From an uncultured Collinsella sp. (GTDB lineage: Bacteria > Actinomycetota > Coriobacteriia > Coriobacteriales > Coriobacteriaceae), in contig USMA01000081.1 in the NCBI GenBank assembly GCA_900555765.1, positions 1 to 5,603 on the forward strand: DNA of 5,603 bases, read 5' to 3'. The position numbers and the translations under genes were made by a program. A model generated the notes under the pieces. That model made no database searches, was not told the origin of the DNA, and saw nothing but the letters and a program-made list of their open reading frames with translations. Of this stretch, positions 1 through 4,674 are shown in pieces. The stretch's first letter is position 1. Each line of letters opens with the position of its first letter.

Positions 1-855
1 CAGCTGCTCCTGCACCAGATAGTACGCCTGATAGAAGCTGGGGCCGATCTCGGCGTCGGGGGCAAAGCCATCAAGGCAGAAGCAGTGGTCAAAGCCGCGT
101 GCAATCTTGAGCTGCTCGTCGTCCGCATCGATGTCACGGCCGAGCGTCTTGGGTGCGCGAAAATCGAATGGCGTGTCGATCACAGAGCGCACCTCGCCAG
201 AGGACACGTTGTCCTCGCGCTGGGGAAGAAATGCCTCGGCATCGATTGCCGCAACCTGATCCAGAACCGTGCCGGAATCGTGTCCGGCAAGATTAAAGTA
301 GCTGTGGTTGGTCATGTTGACAAAGGTCTCGGCATCGGTGGCGCAGCTTTGCGTGCAGGTGAGCTCAGCGGCTCCCGTCGGACCTGCCTGCAGGGCATAG
401 GTGACGGTAAAGGTGCGGTTGCCCGGAAGGCCCAGCTCGCCGTCGTCCAGCTTGCAGGTAAAGCTCACCGTGTTGGTGATCTCGTCGACTTTGGCGTCCC
501 ACACGCGCTTGTGAAGGCCATGCTCAAGGTCGGTGTGCAGGTTGTTGGCTTTGTCAGGACCATCGTTGCATGCCATCTGATAGACCGTGCCGGCAATCTC
601 GATTTGGCCCTTATCCGTTCGGTTTGCCGAAGGGCCAATAGTTCCGCCGTAGCACGCCGGATTGTCGAAGTAGCCATCGAGGGCATCGAAGCCGAGCGCG
701 ATGTCGGCAACATCGCCTGAGGCATCGGGAACCTCGATGCCAAGGATGGTCGCGCCATAGTCCATTACACGCACGCGGGCACCTGCGCAAACAAGGTTAT
801 AGACCGTAACCGGCGAGCCGCTGGGGGCGGTGCCGAACGGAGTTGTGGTAATCAT
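1..855 (-). CDS. galM: Aldose 1-epimerase (galactose mutarotase), 3' end missing at window edge
   Basis: This cytoplasmic enzyme interconverts alpha and beta anomers of galactose and glucose, supplying alpha-galactose to the Leloir pathway. The minus strand reads open for 285 codons from the ATG at 855 to base 1 with no stop. The family is usually about 340 residues, so roughly the last 55-60 are outside the window. Family motifs are clear: NRTDKG near residue 79, NNLH with His107, MTNHSYFNLAG with His184, and GFDH with Asp256. His107 and His184 match the two conserved active-site histidines, and Asp256 the sugar-binding aspartate. The catalytic glutamate of the family lies in the missing part and cannot be checked. 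The start is supported by an AAAGGA element 5 nt upstream. The gene is transcribed divergently from a LacI-type regulator that is its likely controller. Family assignment is firm; the preferred sugar is inferred. Confidence 0.95.
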   Translation of the reverse strand, partial: MITTTPFGTAPSGSPVTVYNLVCAGARVRVMDYGATILGIEVPDASGDVADIALGFDALDGYFDNPACYGGTIGPSANRTDKGQIEIAGTVYQMACNDGPDKANNLHTDLEHGLHKRVWDAKVDEITNTVSFTCKLDDGELGLPGNRTFTVTYALQAGPTGAAELTCTQSCATDAETFVNMTNHSYFNLAGHDSGTVLDQVAAIDAEAFLPQREDNVSSGEVRSVIDTPFDFRAPKTLGRDIDADDEQLKIARGFDHCFCLDGFAPDAEIGPSFYQAYYLVQEQL

Positions 856-860
856 GAGCG

Positions 861-866
861 TCCTTT
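861..866 (-). promoter_or_regulatory. Ribosome binding site of galM
   Basis: On the minus strand the sequence reads AAAGGA, followed by five bases and the ATG at 855. The spacing is normal and fixes the start of the truncated galM. Confidence 0.75.
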
Positions 867-879
867 CGAATACGACGCC

Positions 880-908
880 ATGGCCTGCGCGCCCGGAGCG
901 CAGGCCAT
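880..908 (-). repeat. Perfect 11-bp GC-rich hairpin in the galM leader
   Basis: Arms 880-890 (ATGGCCTGCGC) and 898-908 (GCGCAGGCCAT) are exact reverse complements around the 7-nt loop 891-897. It lies 13 nt upstream of the galM ribosome binding site, so it would form in the 5' untranslated part of the galM mRNA. No T tract follows it on either strand, so it is not an ordinary intrinsic terminator. A role in mRNA stability or translation is inference. Confidence 0.6.
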
Positions 909-933
909 CATGGTATCGGTGTGTTTACGTCTT

Positions 934-947
934 ATGTTAACGTACTC
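934..947 (-). promoter_or_regulatory. Operator-like site on the galM side of the divergent region
   Basis: Read on the minus strand this is GAGTACGTTAACAT. It matches the site at 1058-1071 on the plus strand at 13 of 14 positions. The core ACGTTAACAT is a near-palindrome around GTTAAC. A variant, TGTTTACGT, lies at 922-930, just on the galM side, so a second monomer or dimer could bind there. The site adjoins a weak -10-like TATGAG (945-950, minus strand) and would cover the galM transcription start. Binding by the adjacent LacI-type protein is inferred from position. Confidence 0.5.
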
Positions 948-950
948 ATA
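945..950 (-). promoter_or_regulatory. Candidate -10 element of galM
   Basis: The minus strand reads TATGAG, four of six matches to TATAAT. No convincing -35 lies 16-18 nt upstream, so the assignment is weak. It is listed because a start site from it would fall inside the operator-like motif. Confidence 0.25.
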
Positions 951-1050
951 GCCTGGAACCACGGACTTCTTTGCTTTCCTGCAATCGGTCGAAAATGAGC
1001 CGTGAACGGTATTCAGGTGGTGTTGAGGGCGCTGCATAACTGCTGATAGG

Positions 1051-1056
1051 TATAGT
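1051..1056 (+). promoter_or_regulatory. Candidate -10 element of the lacI-type gene
   Basis: TATAGT matches the -10 consensus at five of six positions. A TTGAGG lies at 1023-1028, but the 22-nt gap is too long for a standard sigma-70 promoter, so the -35 is uncertain. A start from this element would fall near 1063, within the operator-like site, as expected for autorepression. Confidence 0.35.
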
Positions 1057-1057
1057 A

Positions 1058-1071
1058 GAGCACGTTAACAT
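1058..1071 (+). promoter_or_regulatory. Operator-like site on the lacI side of the divergent region
   Basis: The sequence GAGCACGTTAACAT repeats the galM-side site in mirror orientation with one mismatch in 14. The centres of the two GTTAAC cores are 128 bp apart. It overlaps the expected start of the regulator's transcript. Autoregulation by the LacI-type protein is inferred, not shown. Confidence 0.5.
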
Positions 1072-1142
1072 TATCGATAGACAACAAAGCCTCCCGTGTG
1101 ATCTGCAATTTCGCATGGGGTATTTAGGCTTCCTACAGGAGC

Positions 1143-1151
1143 GAAGGTGAT
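1143..1151 (+). promoter_or_regulatory. Ribosome binding site for the GTG start at 1155
   Basis: GAAGGTGAT matches the 3' half of the full Shine-Dalgarno consensus and ends three bases before the GTG. An AGGAG at 1137-1141 lies further upstream and may help. Together they favour GTG 1155 over the in-frame ATG at 1200, which lacks a comparable element. Confidence 0.55.
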
Positions 1152-1154
1152 TTT

Positions 1155-2186
1155 GTGTCAAGGCGCCCTTCCAACGACACGGGTTCGCGTCCGGTTTCCA
1201 TGGCCGACGTTGCCCGCGCTGCCGGTGTTTCGCAGCAGACGGTTTCGCGCGTTGCCAACGGATTGCCCAACGTGAACGAGCAGACGCGTCAGCGCGTGCA
1301 GGCAGCCATGCAGGAGCTCGGTTTCCGTCCGAGCTATGCCGGCCGCTCGCTGCGCGACGGCCGCTACCATTCGGTCGGGCTGTGCGTTAACGACGTCACC
1401 AAGTTCGGCAACCTGACGATGATCGACGGCATTGCCAGTGCGGCCCGCGAGCGCGGTTGTGCTATCACGCTGGTCGAGATGTCCAAGACCGAGGAGTTTT
1501 CGCTTGCCGAGGCCACTCGCCGTATGGCAGCGCTGCCGGTGGATGGCATCATCATCGGCATGAGCCGACTGGCGCCCGACTTTGAGACGTTTGAGCCTCT
1601 GCCGGGTATCGGCACGGTCATCGTCACCATGTATGCTCACCCGCGGGTAACCACGGTCGACTCTGACCACTATGGCTGCTCTCTACTGCTTATGGATCAT
1701 CTGTTTGAGCTGGGTCACGAGCAAATTCGCTTTATCGGCGGTCCGTCCTTCTCGGTCGACGAACAGTTCCGCCGGGCTGGTTGGAGAGATTCTCTCGAGC
1801 GCAGGCATATCAAAATGGCCGAACCACTCGAAGGCGATTGGTCTGCCAACAGCGGTTACGAGGCCGGCAGATATCTGGCCGAGCACGACCGTACGATGAC
1901 GGCAATCTACGCGGCAAACGACCAGATGGCAAATGGCGCAATTGCAGCGCTGCGCGATAGCGGCTTGCGCGTGCCCGAGGACGTGAGCGTGGTGGGTGTC
2001 GACGATTCGCTCGACGACTTTGTCGCGCACAACGAGCTCACGACCGTGCGATTCGATCTACATCAGCGTGGACGTGAGGTGTTCGAGCACGCGGTTCCCA
2101 AGGCGGGGGCATCGGACAAAACCGTCGCCATTCGCATTCCGGGCAAACTTATCGTTCGACACAGTACGGCGGCACCGCGCGTATAG
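1155..2186 (+). CDS. LacI/GalR-family transcriptional regulator
   Basis: This is a 343-residue DNA-binding repressor of sugar catabolism, of normal family length. The N-terminal helix-turn-helix spans about residues 16-36 (MADVARAAGVSQQTVSRVAN). The hinge region follows at about 55-70 (GFRPSYAGRSLRDGR). The rest is a periplasmic-binding-protein-like effector domain, with VDSDHYG near 168-174, the GHEQIRFIGG strand near 187-196, YAANDQMANGA near 252-262, and the VPEDVSVVGVDD segment at 273-284. The usual PLTTVR motif reads ELTTVR. It is divergent from galM, and mirrored operator-like sites lie between them. It therefore probably represses galM and itself, with galactose or a related free sugar as effector; the effector is a guess. 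The start is GTG 1155, chosen for its ribosome binding site. ATG 1200 (residue 16) is an alternative but would begin right at the first helix. Confidence 0.93.
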   Translation: MSRRPSNDTGSRPVSMADVARAAGVSQQTVSRVANGLPNVNEQTRQRVQAAMQELGFRPSYAGRSLRDGRYHSVGLCVNDVTKFGNLTMIDGIASAARERGCAITLVEMSKTEEFSLAEATRRMAALPVDGIIIGMSRLAPDFETFEPLPGIGTVIVTMYAHPRVTTVDSDHYGCSLLLMDHLFELGHEQIRFIGGPSFSVDEQFRRAGWRDSLERRHIKMAEPLEGDWSANSGYEAGRYLAEHDRTMTAIYAANDQMANGAIAALRDSGLRVPEDVSVVGVDDSLDDFVAHNELTTVRFDLHQRGREVFEHAVPKAGASDKTVAIRIPGKLIVRHSTAAPRV

Positions 2187-2269
2187 TTTGTGCAGGTAAA
2201 CGCCGGTATATTCCGCCTCGATAACAATCGGTAAGGATGCTGGCAGATGGCCGTGTCTATGAAGACGAG

Positions 2270-2278
2270 TGCTATGAT
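2270..2278 (+). promoter_or_regulatory. Candidate extended -10 promoter of the flavodiiron gene
   Basis: TGCTATGAT is an extended -10 (TGn followed by TATGAT, five of six to consensus). There is no clear -35, which an extended -10 can tolerate. The predicted start is near 2285, about 30 nt before the ATG. Together with the terminator downstream, this makes the flavodiiron gene a probable single-gene unit. Confidence 0.45.
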
Positions 2279-2299
2279 AGACGGGTTCTTTTGTCTATC
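2276..2299 (+). repeat. 7-bp inverted repeat between -10 and ribosome binding site
   Basis: GATAGAC (2276-2282) and GTCTATC (2293-2299) are exact reverse complements separated by 10 nt. The left arm overlaps the -10 element and the right arm ends one base before the AGGAGG. If transcription starts near 2285 the left arm is not in the mRNA, which favours a protein-binding operator over an RNA hairpin. Confidence 0.5.
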
Positions 2300-2300
2300 T

Positions 2301-2306
2301 AGGAGG
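2301..2306 (+). promoter_or_regulatory. Ribosome binding site that sets the flavodiiron start
   Basis: A perfect AGGAGG stands nine bases before the ATG at 2316. It rules out the longer reading from ATG 2247, which would add 23 residues with no family counterpart. Confidence 0.9.
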
Positions 2307-2315
2307 CTTTGCCTG

Positions 2316-3476
2316 ATGGAGATCACCAAGGATATCCGCTACGTTGGCGTCGACGATCACGACATTGACCTGTTCGAGGGCCAGTACGACGTGTCCGAGA
2401 ACGGTATGGCATACAACAGCTACGTTATCTTGGGCGAAAAGATCGCTGTCGCCGATTCCGTCGACGGCGGTTTTGTTGACGAGTGGCTCGGCAACCTCGA
2501 GGCCGTGCTCGATGGCCGTACGCCCGACTACCTGGTCGTCCATCACATGGAGCCCGATCACTCCGCCGGCATCGCTGCCTTTATGGAGCGCTACCCCCAG
2601 GCCCAGATTGTGGCCAGCATGGGCGCCTTCCGGATGATGGTTAACTACTTTGGCACCGACTACCCCGAGCGCAAGATGGTCGTCAAAGAGGGCGACGTGC
2701 TCGACCTGGGCGGCCACAGCCTGACCTTTGTCGGCGCCCCCAACGTTCACTGGCCCGAGGTGATCTTCTCCTACGAGTCCACCGACAAGGTGCTCTTTAG
2801 TGCCGATGGCTTTGGCAAGTTTGGCGCCAACGACATCGAGGACCCGGAAGGCTGGGCTTGCGAAGCGCGCCGCTACTACTTTGGCATCGTCGGTAAGTTC
2901 GGCAAATTCGTGCAGACCGTGCTCAAGAAGGCCGCCGATCTGGATATCCAGATCATCTGTCCGCTCCATGGTCCTGTTCTTACCGAGAATCTGGGCTATT
3001 ACCTCGACACCTACAACACCTGGTCGAGCTATCAGCCCGAGGACGAGGGCATCACGATTGCCTATGCGAGCGTGTACGGCCATCTGAAGGCCGCCGTTGA
3101 GGAGCTTGCATCTGCGCTCGAGGCCCGCGGCCAGAAGGTTTCCGTCTTTGACTTGGCTCGCGACGACATGGCCGAGGCCGTTGAGGATGCGTTCCGCTAT
3201 GACCGTCTGGTGCTCGCCTCCATCACCTATCAGGGCGAGATCTTCCCGTTCATGAGCACCTTTATCCACACGCTTGCCGAGCACGCCTATCAGAACCGTA
3301 CGGTGGCGCTCGTTGAGGCCGGCTCCTGGGCGCCCACCGCTGCCAAGGTTATGACCAAGGAGCTCGAGGGCATGAAGGACATCACCCTGGCGCAGAACAA
3401 GGTGACCGTGCTGGGCTCGCTCAACGACGCCTCGCGCGCTCAGATCGAGGTTCTCGCCGACGAGCTGTCCAAGTAG
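2316..3476 (+). CDS. fprA: Class A flavodiiron protein (FprA/ROO type, O2 or NO reductase)
   Basis: This cytoplasmic enzyme reduces O2 to water or NO to N2O and protects anaerobes from both gases. The protein has 386 residues, normal for the two-domain form. The N-terminal metallo-beta-lactamase-like domain carries a complete di-iron ligand set: His77-x-Glu79-x-Asp81 (with His82 following) in HHMEPDH, His145 in APNVHW, Asp164 in SADGFG, and His218 in CPLHGP. The flavodoxin-like FMN domain starts near residue 246 (GITIAYASVYGH). It has no C-terminal rubredoxin or NADH-oxidoreductase extension, so electrons must come from a separate rubredoxin or similar donor not present here. In the FMN phosphate loop the usual Thr is replaced by Leu257. 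The start at ATG 2316 is fixed by AGGAGG. The gene has its own promoter-like element and terminator and no functional link to the sugar genes beside it. Whether O2 or NO is the main substrate cannot be told from sequence. Confidence 0.95.
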   Translation: MEITKDIRYVGVDDHDIDLFEGQYDVSENGMAYNSYVILGEKIAVADSVDGGFVDEWLGNLEAVLDGRTPDYLVVHHMEPDHSAGIAAFMERYPQAQIVASMGAFRMMVNYFGTDYPERKMVVKEGDVLDLGGHSLTFVGAPNVHWPEVIFSYESTDKVLFSADGFGKFGANDIEDPEGWACEARRYYFGIVGKFGKFVQTVLKKAADLDIQIICPLHGPVLTENLGYYLDTYNTWSSYQPEDEGITIAYASVYGHLKAAVEELASALEARGQKVSVFDLARDDMAEAVEDAFRYDRLVLASITYQGEIFPFMSTFIHTLAEHAYQNRTVALVEAGSWAPTAAKVMTKELEGMKDITLAQNKVTVLGSLNDASRAQIEVLADELSK

Positions 3477-3499
3477 CGACACATTCACTTCTGATGCTC

Positions 3500-3537
3500 A
3501 ACCACCACAAAGGAGACCTTTGTGGTGGTTTTTGTTT
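3500..3537 (+). terminator. Strong intrinsic terminator after the flavodiiron gene
   Basis: A perfect 14-bp stem (3500-3513 with 3517-3530) closes on a 3-nt AGA loop and is followed by TTTGTTT. It lies 23 nt after the flavodiiron stop codon. On the minus strand no T tract follows the stem, so it should act mainly in the plus direction. Confidence 0.93.
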
Positions 3538-4339
3538 AAGTGCCGGCGACGATGAGGGCTGGACGTGAGCTGTCAGTGGCCTCGGCGATCGAGGTGGCGA
3601 CGGCATGGTCGGGGTCACGGTCCATCACGATGGAGTCGACATCGGCAAGCTCGGCAAAGCGGTACATGCCGCGTCCGTTAACCTTGCTGGCGTCCATGAG
3701 GGCGACGCTTTGACGGGCGGCACCGACCATAGCCGCTTTGGTCTCGGCCATCTGCGGAAAGTCGGTCGTAAAGCCGCAGCTGGGGACAAAAGCGCCAGGG
3801 CACATGACTGCTAGATCGGCATGGACCATTTGGAGCGCTTGCATAGTGAGCGGTCCGTACAAATAACGATGGCCTTTGCGCAACGCCCCGCCCAGCATGA
3901 CGACATCGACTGAGGGCATGCTCTCGTCGATGTAATCGGCAATGGTAATGTCTGCTGTGATGACGGTGATACCGTCGCGTTGATCGAGGAGCCGGACGAA
4001 CTCGAGCGCCGTGGTGCCCGAGTCGACGAGCAACGTGTCGCCGTCATTGACGAGCTCGATGGCGCTTTGCGCGATGGCCTGCTTGGCGGCGACGTTGACA
4101 TTGATGCGGCGATCCTGCGTGGAAACGGTCAGGCGTTTGTGGAGCGATACGGCACCGCCATGCGTGCGGCGCAGCTTGCCTGCTTCGGCGAGCGCGTCCA
4201 GGTCGGCGCGGGCGGTGACGGAGGACACGCCAAAGGTCTGGGCGATTTCTGCTACCTGCACCGAGGCATTATGATCGAGCATCTCCATGATGGCGGAACG
4301 ACGCTCGTCGGCGAAAGCTCGGGTTGTTGCGTGGGCCAT
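3536..4339 (-). CDS. DeoR/GlpR-family transcriptional regulator of sugar metabolism
   Basis: This 267-residue repressor is of a family that responds to phosphorylated sugars; the length is typical. The N-terminal winged helix-turn-helix covers about residues 11-63, with VAEIAQTFGVSSVTARADL as helix-turn-helix and the family signature around LRRTHGGA (56-63). The recognition region reads VTARADL where many relatives have VTIRRDL. The C-terminal isomerase-like sensor domain shows DSGTT (106-110), a sugar-phosphate binding loop, then VVMLGGALRKGH (146-157), the MAETKAAM segment (197-204) and LMDASKV (214-220). It is divergent from a class II ketose-bisphosphate aldolase, its most likely target, and a ketose phosphate is the likely effector by inference. 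The start ATG 4339 is backed by GGAG five bases upstream. Its stop codon falls in the T tract of the oppositely oriented flavodiiron terminator, and no terminator of its own is visible. Confidence 0.93.
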   Translation of the reverse strand: MAHATTRAFADERRSAIMEMLDHNASVQVAEIAQTFGVSSVTARADLDALAEAGKLRRTHGGAVSLHKRLTVSTQDRRINVNVAAKQAIAQSAIELVNDGDTLLVDSGTTALEFVRLLDQRDGITVITADITIADYIDESMPSVDVVMLGGALRKGHRYLYGPLTMQALQMVHADLAVMCPGAFVPSCGFTTDFPQMAETKAAMVGAARQSVALMDASKVNGRGMYRFAELADVDSIVMDRDPDHAVATSIAEATDSSRPALIVAGT

Positions 4340-4344
4340 ATCTG

Positions 4345-4348
4345 CTCC
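4345..4348 (-). promoter_or_regulatory. Ribosome binding site of the deoR-type gene
   Basis: The minus strand reads GGAG, then CAGAT and the ATG at 4339. The five-base spacing is acceptable and supports this start. Confidence 0.65.
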
Positions 4349-4396
4349 ATCATCGTCTGAAATTTGCAGGAATTGTGTTGACTCTATTTTCGTTCA

Positions 4397-4417
4397 TTTT
4401 CTTTTTGAGTAAGAAAA
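4397..4417. repeat. 7-bp inverted repeat in the AT-rich deoR leader
   Basis: TTTTCTT (4397-4403) and AAGAAAA (4411-4417) are exact reverse complements separated by 7 nt. It lies in the strongly AT-rich stretch of about 4371-4450, downstream of the candidate deoR promoter. It could be a weak regulator site or simply AT-rich leader sequence. Confidence 0.35.
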
Positions 4418-4439
4418 CACCTTTCGATTACTTATCTTT

Positions 4440-4468
4440 TCTATAAAAGAAAGACGCTGAACGCCCAA
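4440..4468 (-). promoter_or_regulatory. Candidate promoter of the deoR-type gene
   Basis: On the minus strand TTGGGC (4468-4463) and TATAGA (4445-4440) are separated by exactly 17 bases. The -10 matches five of six, while the -35 matches three of six. The resulting leader would be about 95 nt. One copy of a 12-bp repeat occupies the spacer between the two boxes. Confidence 0.45.
4450..4461 (+). repeat. 12-bp direct repeat, copy 1 (deoR side)
   Basis: AAAGACGCTGAA recurs exactly at 4567-4578, in the same orientation, 117 bp away. This copy lies inside the -35/-10 spacer of the candidate deoR promoter. Such paired elements fit operators for a DeoR-type repressor, but binding is inferred. Confidence 0.6.
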
Positions 4469-4566
4469 AATTCAATATCGAACATGGCCACTCGGCTCAA
4501 ATTCCTTCCGTTTACTTTTCAAAAACGACTGTATTGACCTGCATGGGCTCAATATCTCGCACGTGC

Positions 4567-4578
4567 AAAGACGCTGAA
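4567..4578 (+). repeat. 12-bp direct repeat, copy 2 (aldolase side)
   Basis: This is the second exact copy of AAAGACGCTGAA. It ends five bases before a TACAAT -10-like box on the plus strand, so it would occupy the promoter spacer of the aldolase gene. This mirrors the placement of copy 1 at the opposing promoter. Confidence 0.6.
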
Positions 4579-4583
4579 TTTCA

Positions 4584-4589
4584 TACAAT
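4584..4589 (+). promoter_or_regulatory. Candidate -10 element of the aldolase gene
   Basis: TACAAT matches the -10 consensus at five of six positions. The region 16-18 nt upstream has no good -35, so activity may be weak or activator-dependent. A TTGACC at 4534-4539 is too far away to pair with it. The leader from a start near 4596 would be about 79 nt. Confidence 0.35.
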
Positions 4590-4590
4590 G

Positions 4591-4617
4591 AACGCAGAAA
4601 AACGCAAGGTAAAACGC
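4591..4617 (+). repeat. Three AACGC motifs spaced 10 and 12 bp apart
   Basis: AACGC occurs at 4591, 4601 and 4613, roughly one helical turn apart, just after the candidate aldolase -10. A weak hairpin (CAAGG with CCTTG, seven-base loop) overlaps the last part. The motif is short, so chance is possible. Confidence 0.3.
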
Positions 4618-4660
4618 CTTGTGAACAACTACGCCCGATGTCCAGATGCGGGCGAGGGAG

Positions 4661-4665
4661 AGGAG
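4661..4665 (+). promoter_or_regulatory. Ribosome binding site that sets the aldolase start
   Basis: AGGAG lies nine bases before the ATG at 4675. It supports that start over the open in-frame upstream ATGs at 4534 and 4588, which have no Shine-Dalgarno element. Confidence 0.85.
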
Positions 4666-4674
4666 CAAACGCTC

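Noticed and set aside
85..720. Plus-strand 211-residue open frame opposite galM
   Set aside because: It is antisense to a clear galM frame with intact family motifs, shows no known domain, and has no convincing ribosome binding site.
1002..1014. TGAACGGTATTCA as a catabolite-response or second LacI operator
   Set aside because: Only four bases per arm are symmetric, and it lacks the spacing of a cre or GalR-type site.
1385..1392. Perfect CGTTAACG palindrome inside the lacI-type gene as an auxiliary operator
   Set aside because: It shares the GTTAAC core, but the bases are explained by Val-Asn codons and the flanks do not match the 14-bp motif. GTTAAC also occurs in other coding stretches here.
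2225..2236. Possible terminator between the lacI-type and flavodiiron genes
   Set aside because: The only pairing seen is a 4-bp stem (CGAT/ATCG) with no T tract, which is too weak to call.
2247..2315. 23-residue N-terminal extension of the flavodiiron protein
   Set aside because: A perfect AGGAGG precedes ATG 2316, and the upstream stretch holds the promoter-like element and inverted repeat.
2295..3488. Minus-strand 397-residue open frame across the whole flavodiiron gene
   Set aside because: It mirrors the GC-rich codon pattern of the real gene. The composition (Val, Gly, His, Leu rich) is typical of antisense translation, and it would read through the terminator region.
4534..4555. TTGACC with CAATAT as the aldolase promoter
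   Set aside because: The spacing is only 10 bp, far too short for a sigma-70 promoter.
4534..4674. 47-residue N-terminal extension of the aldolase, or a start at ATG 4588
   Set aside because: No Shine-Dalgarno element precedes either ATG, the region carries promoter-like and repeat elements, and active-site numbering fits the family only from ATG 4675.
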